64,000 bases of DNA from Adenanthera pavonina (Eukaryota > Streptophyta > Magnoliopsida > Fabales > Fabaceae): NCBI GenBank assembly GCA_026686845.1, contig JAIVEN010000013.1, positions 12,978,001 through 13,042,000 of the forward strand. Reading direction: 5' to 3'. Below, piece by piece: positions 1 to 12,144 of this stretch. The position numbers and the translations under genes were made by a program. The notes under the pieces were generated by a model. That model ran no database searches. It saw only the letters and a program-made list of their open reading frames with translations, and was not told the origin of the DNA. Positions within the stretch are counted from its first letter, which is position 1. The number at the start of each line of letters is the position of its first letter.

Positions 1-482
1 TCTAGGTTCACTAGAGGTAAAGATATGTTGTTTGCCTTGATAGGGAGCCAAAGAATATCACAAGGAAAAGCTGGCCTTGGCTATGATCCATGTGCTGTCA
101 AGGAAAAGATTAGGAATAAAAACCAGAATGCATATATGAGACATTTTGTACATGCTGAAAGCAACAGAAAGAAAGATCATATGTCATCTTGCATTGAAAC
201 ATACAATCAACCAAAGCATGCAAGACAAAAGTATTACCGGCATTGTTTTCTTCCTCCCACTCAATCTACCAGTCCCTTCACTACCTGTCATTTCTGTAAC
301 AAAAATGGAATGTCTCCAGCTCTTGTGCTTTGAAGAAAAATGGACTTGGCAGGAAAGTTGAATGGGTTCCCAAAGTTGCATCTGCATCTAGGGAAAAATC
401 TACTGACCAAAAAGGACCCAAGCAAATTTGGGTACCTAAAAGGAAACATAAACTTTGTTTTGCAGGTCTGTCTCAAAGCTAA
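1..482 (+). pseudogene. gag: gag 3' end with second CCHC knuckle, frameshifted
   Basis: The frame opens at base 1 (SRFTRGKDM...) and matches the C-terminal third of the element 2 gag. It reaches the start of the second zinc knuckle (CHFCNKNG), where element 2 reads CHFCNKKGHISSSC. One base is missing near 308-312, so the knuckle's His and last Cys are lost and the frame closes at about 333. Downstream the gag frame can still be followed to the conserved GPKQIWVPKRK tail. In this copy it then runs on to a stop at 480-482, because one A is missing from the run of A's where element 2 stops. It is a broken nucleocapsid gene. Confidence 0.8.
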
Positions 483-3400
483 GAAAAGCAACAAATGGTA
501 TATGGACAGTGCCTGCTCAAGTCACATGACTGGTGATACGGAGAAGTTCATCACCCTTAGAGACAAGAAAGGAGGAAAGGTGACCTTTGGAGGTGATCAA
601 TACGGCAAAGTTGTTGGTATTGGCATTGTGGGCAAAAATCCAGAAACATCCATTAAAGAGGTGTTGTTTGTAATTGGCCTCAACCACAATTTGCTGAGCG
701 TGAGTCAGACCTGTGACAGAGGAAACTGGGTGCTGTTTGACTCAAAGTTTTGCCTGGTCATCAGAAAAAGTGATCACAAAGTAACCCTCAAAGCTCAAAG
801 GGATGGTAACTGTTATACTATTGATCTTGATGAACTTCCTCCATTGGATTCTGTATGTTTAATTAGTCAGGATAATGATAGTTGGTTATGGCATAGGAGA
901 TTAGCTCATGTTAATATGAATCAATTATCTAAACTGGTTAAAAATGAGCTGGTAACTGGACTGCCAAAGATATCTTTTAAGAAAGACAAAGAATGTGACG
1001 CATGTATAAGAGAGAAACAAACTAAATCATCTTTTAAATCTAAAAATATAGTTACCATAACTACACCACTTGAGTTGCTACATATGGACTTAATTGGACC
1101 TTCTAGGGTAAAGAGTCTAGGTGATAATCTGTATGTGCTTGTAATTGTAGATGATTATTCTAGATTCACTTGGACATTATTTCTTTCCTCTAAGAGTGAT
1201 ACCTTTGAAGCATTTGTAACCTTAGCTAAGAAAGTGCAAAATGAGAAAAGTATTTCCAATTTGTCAATCAGGTCAGATCATGGAGGAAACTTTGAAAATG
1301 CATACTTCCTGGAGTACTGCAATGATCATGGGATTGACCACAACTTCTCAGCTCCAAGGACCCCTCAACAAAATGGAGTAGTAGAAAGGAAGAATAGAAC
1401 TATTGGAGAGATGGCCAGAGCTATGCTGAATGAGAAGGAACTCTCTCAAGTGTTTTGGGCTGATGCAGTGAATACAGCAAGCTACATCATAAACAAAGCC
1501 TACATCAGACCAATCCTTGGGAAGACTCCATACGAGCTGTTCAAGGGAAGAAAACCAAATCTGTCCCATCTCCATGTGTTCGAATGCAAATGCTTCATTC
1601 ACAACAATGGGAAAGAAAATCTGGGTAAGTTTGATGCCAAATCCGATGAAGGTATATTTTTGGGCTATTCTAGTAGGAGTAAGGCTCATAGAGTTTACAA
1701 TAAAAGATCAAATGTGGTAGAAGAATCTGTGCATGTGATTTTCATTGAAAATGAAACTGTTTCAAAACATGTTACCAATGAGGATGATCTAGCCTTCAAC
1801 TTTGAAAAACTGGGCATTTCTGATAAAAGTAAAACTGAACCTCCAAAAATACCTGAATCTGTTAACACAGAGGAAGATATTCAGGAGCAAGAGTTTGATG
1901 AAGAAAACAATGAAGAAACATCTCAAGAACTCCCTAGAGCTTGGAGATATCAAAGGAATCATCTTGTTGATCAAGTAATAGGGAATGTTCAAGAGAGAGT
2001 CAAAACCAGAAAATAGTTAAGGGATCAAATGCTCAACTGCACTTTCATTTCTCAAATTGAACCCAAATGTGCTGAAGAAGCCTTAACTGATGAATACTGG
2101 ATTCTAGCTATGCAAGATGAACTAAATCAGTTTGAAAGAAATCAAGTTTGGGATTTAGTACCTAGACCCAAAAATCATCCTGTTATTGGTACCAAATGGG
2201 TTTTCAGAAATAAACTGGATGAATCTGGAACAATAATCAGAAATAAAGCTAGATTGGTTACTAAAGGATATAATCAGGAAGAAGGTATTGATTTTGAAGA
2301 AACCTTTGCACCAGTAGCTAGACTAGAGGCTATAAGAATACTGCTGGCATATGTATGCATGAAAATCATTTTACTATATCAAATGGATATAAAGAGTGCC
2401 TTTCTAAATGGATATATCATGGAAGAGGTTTATGTAGATCAACCTCTAGGTTTTGAGGATTCTACTAAACCAAACCATGTTTATAAACTGAAGAAGGCTC
2501 TTTATGGTTTAAAATAAGCCCCTAGAGCATGGTATGAGAGGTTGAGCAATTTTCTAACTGAAAAAGGGTTTAATAGAGGCAAAGTTGACACAACTTTATT
2601 CACTAAGAAAGAAAATAAAGATTTACTGATTATTCAAATCTATGTTGATGATATTATTTTCGGTGCTACTAATGAAACTCTTTGCAAGAAATTTTCTGAG
2701 TTAATGCAGGGAGAATTCGAGATGTCCATGATGGGTGAACTTAACTTCTTCCTTGGACTGCAAATCAGACAGCTTGATGATGGTATCTTTCTCAGTCAAT
2801 CCAAGTATCTAAAGGAGCTGCTAAAGAAGTTTGGGATGGAAAATGCCAAGCCAATGGGAACACCTATGGCTACTGCAACCAAACTGGACATGGATGAGAA
2901 TGGGAAGATATTTGACATTACTCAGTACAGGAGAATGATTGGATCTCTGCTGTACTTAACTGCCAGCAGACCTGACATCATGTTCAATGTCTGCATGTGT
3001 GCAAGGTTCCAATCATGCCCCAAAGAATCCCATGCAACAGCTGTGAAAAGAATTTTCAAATATCTTATTGGAACATCACAAATGGGTCTCTGGTATCCAA
3101 AGGGCAATGGAGAAGATCTCAAAGGATACACTGACGCTGATTTTGCAGGATCCAAAACTGACAGAAAAAGTACAAGTGGAACTTGTCAGTTTCTTGGAGG
3201 ATCCCTGGTTTCATGGTTCAGCAAAAAGTAAAACAGTGTGGCCTTATCCACTGCAGAAGCTGAGTATGTTGCAGCTAGAAGCTATTATGCCCAAGTCATC
3301 TGGATGAAGTAGCAGCTTGAAGATCTTGAGGTTAAATTGAAAGAGATACCAATCATGTGTGACAACCAAAGTGCCATAAATATCACCAAGAACCCTGTCA

Positions 3401-3591
3401 TGCATTCAAGGACAAAACACACTGAAGTTAGGCACCACTTCATAAGGGATCACGTTCTGAAAGGAGAAGTCAGATTGGAGTACATCCCAACAGAGGATCA
3501 AGTTGCTGATATACTCACAAAACCTCTATCAGAAGACAGGCATTGCAAAATCAGGAGAGAATTGGGTATGGTAAATCCCAATGAACTGTAA
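463..3591 (+). pseudogene. pol: pol polyprotein (protease-integrase-RT-RNase H), four nonsense mutations
   Basis: The order of domains is copia-type. Protease: the WYMDSACSSH motif has its Asp codon at 505. Integrase: an HHCC zinc site (HRRLAH...CDAC), then a DD35E triad with Asp codons at 1087 and 1276 and the Glu at 1384. Reverse transcriptase: starts near the WVFRNK motif and has its YVDD active site at 2641-2652. RNase H: begins near DADFAGS and ends with NPNEL at 3591. In-frame stops are TAG 2014-2016, TAA 2515-2517, TAA 3229-3231 and TAG 3310-3312. At the first two, element 2 has a Gln codon and the difference is one C-to-T step; the other two are also Gln in element 2. Pol is not in the gag frame; the open frame starts just before the sequence TTTTGCAGGT. 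The catalytic residues survive, so the lesions look young. Confidence 0.92.
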
Positions 3592-4587
3592 GTTATTCTC
3601 TTACAATCTTGTTTTCAAGGGCTTCATCTTTAAAATAAACTCTAATTTTAGCATCGGAGAATGTTTAATTTAAGTTGCATGTGCTCCCCATAAGATTCAG
3701 TGGAAATAAACTTGAAGATTGGAGCACACCAGAATGGAACAACCATAAAGTAAAGTAAATCATGAAAAGTCTAAGTTCTGGATCCATTCTGTAAGTTTTT
3801 AAAGATGAAATTCGTATTTTAATGTGTGTTAGACGTATTTTGCTTCATAAAATGTGCTTTTGACATGGTCAATATGGTCAACATTCAAATTTCGGTTGAC
3901 TAACAGACGAACTTTGGCCTGATATGCCTTGGAACAGTTCTCTGTGATGCCTCAAAATTCGTCTGTTGGACCTTGAAAATTCAAATTTTCAGAAACAAAA
4001 ATTTCATAATTATGATTGTCTATCACTGTTGTACTAATTTTCACTTCTTAACATACGAATGTAGGATAACCTTTACAAAAGTTGAAAAGTTTGAATTTTC
4101 AGTTCAAAATTCATCTATTGAATCATGTTCTTCATGTTGAATGCTTAAAAGATGAAATTCTGCATGCTTAATTCGTCTGTTGGTTGATGGTTTGATTGTT
4201 GCCTGCTATTTTCTTTTCAACATTCGAACTTTGGTAAAACAAAATTCGTCTGTTGTGCTTGTATTGCTTGTTTCAAGCCACTGTCAGACGAACTTTCAAG
4301 ATGAAAATTCGTCTGTCAGTAAACTGTGCTGAAGGGTTTAACTTGTAACTGCCCGAAGTTCGAATTTTGACCCCTCAAAATTTGTCTGTCAGACAGTTAC
4401 GTACATTAAATGCAACGGTTTTCCAATGAACAGACGCAACCCTATTTGTAACCTCTCCAAGTCTGTTCTGATTCTCTTTTCAATCATCTTAACTCCTGTC
4501 CAAAAACCGTCATTCTTCACTGTTTAATCTTCCATTCGCATCCTGTAAACCTATTCTTAGCCACATTCTGCATCATTCAACCGAGAA
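3592..4587 (+). other. pol-ORF3 spacer of element 1 (996 bp) rich in CGAA/TTCG palindromes
   Basis: This is non-coding and lies between the pol stop and the ORF3 ATG. It has repeated TTCGTCTG, CAGACGAA and TTCGAA half-sites, many arranged as inverted repeats 22-24 bp long. A clear one has arms CGAATTTTGA (4361-4370) and TCAAAATTTG (4375-4384) around CCCC. The same spacer is 997 bp in element 2 and 992 bp in element 3. That constancy suggests it does something, possibly in expression of ORF3, but no promoter or splice site could be assigned with confidence. Confidence 0.8.
4280..4320. repeat. 41-bp palindrome in the spacer
   Basis: Left arm 4280-4298 and right arm 4302-4320 (19 nt each) pair at 17 of 19 positions around the 3-nt loop AGA. 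The half-sites CAGACGAA and TTCGTCTG lie inside the arms. Element 2 has the equivalent palindrome at 16695-16735. Confidence 0.85.
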
Positions 4588-6783
4588 ATGGCAAGAGTCA
4601 AAAATCCTGGAGCAGAAAAGCTGTGGCCCGACCTAAGAGGAATGTTAAATCTCAATATGCTACAAAGGAAGGAGAGAAATCCAAGAGAAAGGCCAAACCC
4701 AGTAAAGCTACCCCTTCCAAACGCCAAAAATCTTCATCCAAAGCAGAATCACAGAAAGCAACACCCTCCTCTTCGAAAAGTGCAGAACCTTCTGTCCCTG
4801 CTGTTGCTTCTTCTGCTTCTTCCAGTATTGAATCTAGAGAGTACAAAATGACTACACTGCCACTATGGAGCACTCCTGAGATTCAAGAAGAGCACATTAC
4901 CAAGTTTTCCAACAAAAAGGTAATCAAGCCTCACTGTCTAAATGTGGAACAATTTCTGATATCCAACAACTTTGATGCTGCAATATGGTTGATAAGATAT
5001 AAAAATCTGTTGGAAATTGCTGAAAAATATGATGATGAGGTAGTAAAGACTTGGTATGCCTCTCTTCAATATAACAGCAAGAAAGTGAAATGGGAGGTCA
5101 CCTTGAGATCAAGGACCATTTGGCTTGCAGATGAAACCTTCAATGAGGTGCTGGAAATCCCAGGACAAGATGGGCTGAAAGTTGACATCACAGCCTCTGG
5201 ATATATGGATGAGGCAAGTACAGCTGATGTAGAAGGTGGACCCTTCCTGAACTACAAAGAGAGCACCATTTTGGACACCCTATTCAGGAGAAGGGAGAAT
5301 AGGCCAAACAATAAATCTGTTGAAGCCCACAGACCTAAGTGTTCAAGTAAGGATCCTGCACTACATAGTGTCCAGGATCATATTCAACAAGGGTAGCAGC
5401 TTCAATTTGATAACAAGGGCAGAGGCTCATGTGATGACTGCTATCATACGTGGGAAGCTGATTAATCTGGGACATATCATCCTCCAGCGAATGATAAAGG
5501 CAAGGGATCAGAGGAAGGATTCCACACTCCCCTATGCAGCAATTATTTCAAGAATCCTGCAGCATGCTAGGATTCAACACATTGAAAAGGGGAAAGGGAA
5601 ACTCACAGAGACATTCAAAGAAGAGGAACTGCAAAGGATGGGTATCGAAAGAGATGAAGGAAGATGAGTTGGAAAGGGAGCAGGAAAATCTGAAGATCTA
5701 TTCTTTGTTACTGATGCTTCCCTCCAACAAGAAGGCACTTCTGAGGCCCCTGGCAGATCTGTACCTCAGCCTTCTCAGCCAATTCCATCTCCCTCCAGGC
5801 CCACTCACCCTCCTTCCACTCCCTCCTCACGGGCCAAACCTACAAAGATCACTGAGTTGTTTGACAGTCTGTCAACACTCATTCTCAGCATCAAGGATGA
5901 GCAAAATGCCAAATTTGCTCATCTATGAGATCAGATCCATCAGTTGGCTGTGAATATGAAGGTGGTGGCCGATGCTTATGAAGAAATAAGAAATGCAATT
6001 CCTACCACTTCAGCTCCACCTCAGCCTGGTATCCCTGAGCCTACCCTATCTCCAACTCCTGAGCCTCCAAGCCCCTTCGAGATTGCCTCCTCTGTCCATG
6101 ATGGTGATACAGATGGTGCTAGTGCAATGAGGACACCAAGTCATGGTCCACCCCTGGACTATGGATTGGAAGAAGAAGGACTTCAAGAAACAAGCCCTCT
6201 TGAGCCTATGCAAGAAGATGCTCCGGATTCAATTCTGTCCATTCAAGAATCAGAGCAAGTTGAAAGACTAGTTGCAATAATTTTAACCTCTTCTATGCCA
6301 GGAGGAGCAAGCAATGAGGAAAGGAGCATTGTACCTGTTACTGATTATCTTGCCATTGCTCACAATGCTCTGCTGCAAGCTCAGAGGAGAAGGCTGGAAG
6401 AAATGTTTCCTCCTACTGAACCAGCTTCTCATTCTCTTGCTGGTTATGGGCTTTTAGAGGAACAGAGAGCTCAACTAGCTCTTTCCAGGCAGGAAATGCA
6501 AGAGCTGCTTGAGGTCTCTGATGATGATGGTGATGAAGAACCTAGCCCTAAGCCTGCTGAGCCTCCTGTACCAGTTCAGCCAGAGATTCCTTTTGCTTCT
6601 GTCCCTCTTCGTGCTGTTCCTTTCACTCAGATTCCTCCTCCAATGGACTTTGTTGGGCTTTCTGATGATGCCAAAAAAGGGGAGAAGATAAAGCAAACTG
6701 GGACCAAGCAAGCTGGAAAATCTGCTGAGTCATCCGGAAAAGGAAAGACGTATAGCAAGAAGACTAAGCCAAAGAAAAAGTGA
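4588..6783 (+). pseudogene. third ORF ('env-like' Sirevirus protein), broken copy
   Basis: The ATG at 4588 begins MARVK, as in the intact 721-codon copy at 14262-16427, and the stop at 6781-6783 follows a Lys-rich tail. Lesions against that copy: a frameshift between about 4612 and 4625 shortly after the start; a 1-bp insertion near 5306 that shifts the frame before the LKPTDLSVQ motif; TGA at 5665-5667 replacing a Trp codon; and TGA at 5926-5928 replacing Gln. Otherwise the layout is kept: a basic Ser/Lys-rich N-terminus, a conserved folded part, a Pro-rich stretch, a probable coiled coil, a second Pro-rich stretch and a basic C-terminus. No signal peptide or membrane helix is visible. Confidence 0.85.
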
Positions 6784-7060
6784 TGTTTTTAGATCTTAGG
6801 CTGAATCTTCTTCTTGTATCTTGTTTTAGCTGTTTGATTGTATTTGTTTGATGTTTTGAGAACTGATCTTTAATTGGAATATGTATTGTAACAATTTGAT
6901 TAAATGTATTATGTTCTTGGTTGCAATGTTTTGGGCTTTGAATCTCTTCACTTAATCTGTTGAAAATGATATCTTATGAACTGTAATGCATATGTTGAGG
7001 GGGAGCTTGTGAAAGCAAACCCAAGTACTAACCCAGTGTGTGAGTTGTTTTGTCATCATC
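6784..7060 (+). other. ORF3-PPT leader with auxiliary polypurine tract
   Basis: This is a T-rich non-coding stretch after ORF3. At 6997-7005 it carries GAGGGGGAG in the context GTTGAGGGGGAGCT, about 70 bp upstream of the main polypurine tract. The same extra tract is at the same place in element 2 (14075-14083, minus) and element 3 (52476-52484). Multiple polypurine tracts are a reported hallmark of Sireviruses. Confidence 0.75.
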
Positions 7061-7074
7061 AAAAAGGGGGAGAA
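7061..7074 (+). other. polypurine tract (plus-strand primer site)
   Basis: AAAAAGGGGGAGAA lies immediately before the 3' LTR start TGTTGAATCAAG. Elements 2 and 3 have the identical tract. Confidence 0.92.
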
Positions 7075-7306
7075 TGTTGAATCAAGAGTTTTGATGATTC
7101 CAAACCAACACTCAAGAGCTCGGATTGAAGATATCAAAGGAGATCAAAGTTGTTCCAAGTGAAGATTTTCTAAGTATTTGCTGTTAGATCTTTTGTAGGA
7201 TCTTTAGTTTTAGTTGTGATTGGGTAAAAGATTTTGATTTGAGAAAAAGACGTTTTCAAACTTGATTTTGTGTTAAATCTTAAATTATTTGAAAAACACC
7301 CACAAA

Positions 7307-8075
7307 CAGACGAAATTTGAAAGTTTAAACTTAACTGTCAAGTTGGAAATTCGAACTTTGCTTTGGGAAATTCGAATTTCGAGCTAAAACTGAATAAGTC
7401 TGAAGAGATGGCTCTCTGTCAGATGAATTTTAGTTGTTCAAAATTCGAATTTTCATCTAAGTCTGAAAAAAGTTTCCTTGAAACAGACAAACTTTGGATC
7501 TTCAAAATTCGAATTTCAGACAAAACAAAACTTGAGAAAATAGAAGAAATTCGTCTGAAACTGTGTTAAAGTTCATCTGAGATCAAGAATGATTTAAGTT
7601 TCAAAACTGCTCTTTGACAGACGAACTTTGAACATCAAAATTCGAATTTTAGAAGCTAAGTTCTTGAGTCTGTTGAAGTGAAACATTGACATACGAATGA
7701 TGTGAACTTGCAATATTCGAATGATAAAGTTAGTCTGAAAAGAGTCTCTCTGATAGACGAACTTCACGCTTCAACATTCGAATTTCGAAGAAAATGAACT
7801 ACTGTGCCTCCTTTTCACGTACTGGGAACAGACGAATTTTGGGCTTCCAAAATTCGAATTTCGAGGGCACTGTAGCAAATTGAAAACACTGTTCACACTT
7901 AATTAAAAAACCTTCTTCTTGAAAATTCGTATGTCACATTGTGAAAATGTTCTACAAGTTTCAAAATTCGAATTTCACTTCATGGACAGATGAACTTTAG
8001 TATTTCAACGTTGGAAGCTTTAACCTTCGGTTCTTCGAAATTCGTCTGTTGACCAACCAAAATTCGAATTTCAGT
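7307..8075. repeat. CGAA/TTCG inverted-repeat array in U3 (element 1)
   Basis: TTCGAA and CAGACGAA half-sites occur repeatedly and pair into units. A perfect unit has arms CGAATTTTGG (7833-7842) and CCAAAATTCG (7847-7856) around GCTT. Others include CAGACGAACTTTGA with TCAAAATTCG near 7619-7648. Inner half-site spacing is 15-16 nt, so TTC-to-TTC distance is 21-22 bp, about two helical turns. The array lies upstream of the TATA box, where U3 regulatory sites belong. Confidence 0.85.
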
Positions 8076-8186
8076 ATGTCAGAAGTATTAAATGCGGTTG
8101 GTTAACGGATAGTTTTTCAGAACAACCGTTGGATAACTTCTCCAATGGATAGATTAAGTCTCTAATGGACATTTGAGACCTAAATC

Positions 8187-8194
8187 TATAAATA
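8187..8194 (+). promoter_or_regulatory. LTR TATA box
   Basis: TATAAATA stands about 880 bp from the LTR end nearer gag-side transcription and downstream of the palindrome array. The same octamer is at the matching place in element 2 (minus strand) and element 3 LTRs. Confidence 0.75.
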
Positions 8195-8737
8195 CAACAA
8201 CATTTGAAGTTGTGGGTAACGAATCCAACTTGTATATAACGAATTTCTGTCAAAACTTCTTCTCAAGAGCTTTTACCCTCTCAACTTCAATATTTGTACT
8301 TTAACCTTCAAATCTACTCTATTCAAGAGAGTTATTTCTTTATAAACAATCTACTCTTCATCTGTAAGATAGATTTACTTGTGAGGGGAAATCACAAGGG
8401 GATTGGGAAGCACATTGTGAGAGTGCTTAGAGTGTTTGAGAGAGCTCCAGAAATAGAGCATACTCATGTACTGTGGCATTAGCAAGAAGCCCATTGAATT
8501 CTTGTTGTATAGTGGATAAATCTCAAGAGTTGTCTTGGGGACTAGAAGTAGGTCAAGTGGATAGACCGAACCAGGATAAATCACTGAGTCTTCTTCTCTT
8601 TATCTTAACTTTTCAGCTTGCTCTGTTTTATACGTTGCTTTCCTTACACTGTGCTTTCTTCACCCATTTCATTTTGTGCAGAAAAATTTCAATCTTTCCA
8701 ATTCACCACCGCTCTTGGGAAGTCAGCCTTGCTAACA

Positions 8738-9159
8738 AAGAGGTGTATTGGAGTAGGGTGCTACAAGATGTAAGTTACTTAAATTGGAGACAAGGTTTTT
8801 CAAAGCCACAGGTTTATAACAGCAAACATGTCTTGAAAGTGGAAGAAAGAACTAAAGGCTGGCATCATCATTAGTTTTACTTGGTTAAATCACACTTTTG
8901 ATTCACATATTTTTCTCAATTCAATTTTAGCTGGTAAATTTTTTATTTATTTATGTCTTGGCCTATATAATTTTTATATCACATTTGACTTCGAAATTTT
9001 TTGAAAGTCTATTTTAACATCTAAAATTCCTGAAATTCTGAATCTATCCTCAAAATTTAAAAATTATGTTGAGACCCATTGTTGTTTTATAGAATTTTTG
9101 TTTGGTTCCAATTTTTTTTAGAAATTTTCCTTTTCTGTGATCTTTAATCTTATGTTTGT
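8738..9159. other. unassigned sequence between element 1 and a solo LTR
   Basis: The AAGAG after the LTR end would be one copy of element 1's target duplication, but the other copy lies outside the window. An open frame continues out of the LTR to 8874; I do not recognise its product and it is probably chance. Nothing else was identified. Confidence 0.5.
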
Positions 9160-11609
9160 TGTAACACCTCCATCTAAAACTGTTTCCCACATATTAGACC
9201 TCATTAGAGACCAACTATACTTAATTAGATGCTTGAATCACAAAAGAAATATTATAATAAATTTGATCAATTTGCATGGTACTATTCATTTAATCCTATT
9301 TTTTCTTTCTTTTTCGGCAAAATTCGGAAAATCATAACTAATCAATAAAAATCATATGAAAGTGATTCAAGTCTTTATGGATAGCTTAAGAGATTATCCA
9401 CATGAGAAAAATATCAATCAAAGCAACTACATGGCCAATTAGTACAGTAAATTTTGTGAAGTTTTACTATTCATATGGTCATTTTCTGAAAATCCAGTTT
9501 TCTGAGGTAAATTTGAAAATTCACCATAATTCATACACTAATCCAAATGGAATTCTCGTTGAACCATATGAAAGCTATTTCTATCTAGTTTTTAAACATA
9601 TATAACATCCATACTTTTTATATCAAAAAGTCCAAACAGTAGTATGTTTACTTTGTATAGGTCAAAATGACCATTTGTATCCTAATACATTGCTAAACAA
9701 AAGCTATAAATTTTTACATGGCCATATCTCATCTCTATATCATGCCATACATTAGCTAGGACTTAAAGGAACATAAAAACTTGGAGAAATATATTTAACA
9801 TCATTTTTACAAATTTATATAAAAGTTCTAAGCTCATGTCCATTGATATCAATATCAAGTTAATGGCCAATTTTTTTCTCCTTTCCTTTCTCTTCTCTTC
9901 CTTGGTGGTTTTACCATTATTGCTACCTAATCATAGTTAATATGTTGGAGGGTTATATTCAAAGAATCTCAGTAAATGAATCCCATACATGCCATCATAT
10001 CATTACATTGAGCATGAAAACATAAAAAAAACATAGTTCATTACATAGACACATTGGAAATATATACATTTTACAAAAATTTTGGCAGAGTTTCATTTTG
10101 CAAAATGGACATCTCAAGGCTCCAAACCCTTCATACAACTCATCAACAATGTAGAAATATCACAAATTAACATTTTATACATATGCCATAGTGTCAAGTA
10201 TCAAAGAAACAATAATGACAATGTGATGTTAGTAAATAGGATTATCTACCTTTATGTGTTCCAATGGTTACCACACTTGGTATACCACTTCTTGGGCCTC
10301 ATATCACTTCCTTGAACCTATCCATATCATCATTTAATCAATTTAACCACTAATTTTTGGAATTACACAACATATTACTTACTAAACCCTAAGTTTTTCA
10401 CTTAACTTTCCTTTAATCTTTCTTTGTACAACATACTTGCTTTTAAGGTTTTGGACCATGGGGAATACATTTTTGAGGTCAAAATCATGATATTCCAACT
10501 GTAAATACTCCCCCTGTTCTAACTGAAAATGGCATAAAAATGAAAAAAAAAGATTTTGTTCAAACACTTTACACAAGCCATGGATTCTTGCTTCTAGTGG
10601 TTAATCTAAGCTTTTCCCTAAGTTTAATGGTTTGTAAACTCATTTCCTTGATTAATCATGCCATGGCCAAAACCCTAAGGTAGGGAGGAGCGAGAACTAA
10701 TCCATAAACCATACTTTAAATACCATGAACTACAAACTTGAAGTAGTAGAAAATAACTTACTAACTTAAGCTCTTGAATTTTACCTTAAGCTTTCCCTTC
10801 TTCTTTCTCTTCTTTTCTCTCTTCTCCCTTTCATTTTTTCCTCCTCTATTTGCTGCTACTGAATGCTCCTGAAATGAAGTGGAGAGAAGGTAATTAAGTG
10901 ACTTAATTCAATGGCTAATGATGGTTACTTTTTACTAATCCTTAATTACTTTTTTGCATACTTCTTTAAGAAGTATTCCAATAAATAATAAAATATTAAA
11001 TGGCATCACATGGCTGCTGAAAAGCCACGCATAAGAGAGCTTTAAGTGTCCCAACATTGTTCAATTTTTTCTAATCCAGATATATCTTGAACCAGGTAAT
11101 TTTTAACCGTACTAATAAAATCATTTTTTTACAGCAACTTAGCATTTTTCGGCTACAGGACTATTCTAATTTTATTTTTTTATTTCTATAATTATCATAT
11201 CCCAAATGATATCTGTGTATGGCCCATATGCTGTCCTAGTTTCTTTTTACTGTCCATGGGGCCCACAATTTACTTTATTAGTTTTAAGTTACTTTTGGAC
11301 ACTCAGCACTGATTATTTTCTTATTCTTAAACATTAACCCTCAATGCCATATAATTTTCCCCAAGGTCATTTTTATTTCTTCTCCACGTAATTTTTATGA
11401 ATTTAGGGACATGGATGTCATTTTTGAATTTCTTTAGGGGAAAAATATCATTTCCTCATTTTTCCGTCCAACCAAAAAAAAAATCTCTTTGCCCTTTTTC
11501 ACGCAAAATGGTATCTGTCCATTTTCACGAATTTCTTGTACATTTTATATTATCATTGATTATGTCCTCTTTCAATACTTAGTATCTATTAAAATTTTGG
11601 AATATTACA
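9160..11609 (+). mobile_element. solo LTR, TGTAACACC family (2450 bp)
   Basis: It starts TGTAACACC and ends AATATTACA. Both sides have the perfect 5-bp duplication TTTGT (9155-9159 and 11610-11614), which proves an integrase-type insertion. No coding domain, primer-binding site or second LTR is present, so it is best read as a solo LTR. Related copies are at 41131, 54532, 56506 and 56964; a diverged minus-strand subfamily is at 25745 and 31577. The short open frames inside are chance. Confidence 0.85.
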
Positions 11610-11614
11610 TTTGT

Positions 11615-12139
11615 TGAATTGTAAAGAAGAAAGTGGTGTGTTGGCAGAGAACCCATGACTCCAGTAAAAAAATTGAGAAGCTAGGTCACTAGATTAACAA
11701 CACAATGTGTTCATGTTCTTGTATAAGGCATATGATTTGAACCACCTTACATTACTTAGAATAAAAATTTTTTACTTGTATATATTTCCATTTTGAAGAT
11801 ATGCTTTTAGGTGAATGAAAAATAATTTTGGCAAAAAAAAGGTGAATGTAAAATTTTGATATATATTCCTTTCGCAATTATCTAGTGACGCTTAATTTGT
11901 AAAAGTTATTTTGAATAATTATAGCACATATATTTGGCTATGAAGGATACTAGGAAATTGTTTAATTTTATATAAACTTTTTGGGATTAATTTTAGACGA
12001 TTTTGAAAAATTATTCTTTAATTTTAATGATTTAATTGAGTGGACTTTTGAACTTGATCTAAGAAGCTCATTCATGAGGCTTTAATTATCATCTTTTTGT
12101 GACTAAGTAGACATAATTGTGTGTATAAATTCTAAGGTT
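11615..12139. other. AT-rich flank of element 2, no recognised feature
   Basis: Before element 2 inserted, this sequence was joined to the stretch starting at 24275. I see no open frame, RNA gene or LTR end in it. Confidence 0.5.
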
Positions 12140-12144
12140 ACATG

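Larger units (their letters stand above)
1..8737 (+). mobile_element. Sirevirus-like Ty1/copia retrotransposon, element 1 (5' part outside window)
   Basis: The order gag tail, protease, integrase, reverse transcriptase, RNase H, spacer, third ORF, polypurine tract and 3' LTR is that of a Sirevirus-type copia element. The window opens inside gag, so the 5' LTR, primer-binding site and most of gag are missing. The element ends at 8737 with CTAACA. Pol has four in-frame stops and ORF3 has two frameshifts and two stops, so this copy cannot make its proteins. It matches element 2 (12145-24269, opposite strand) closely over its whole length. The two elements face each other with their 3' ends. Confidence 0.93.
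7075..8737 (+). repeat. 3' LTR of element 1 (1663 bp)
   Basis: It begins TGTTGAATCAAG directly after the polypurine tract and ends CCTTGCTAACA. It matches the element 2 LTRs but is about 200 bp shorter. The 5' part holds the palindrome array and a TATA box follows at 8187. The end has the sequence CTCTTGGGAAGTCAGCC, also seen at the end of the other family LTRs. Confidence 0.93.

Noticed and set aside
8473..8874. Small host gene running out of the LTR
   Set aside because: The frame starts in the LTR and crosses the element boundary; no family features.
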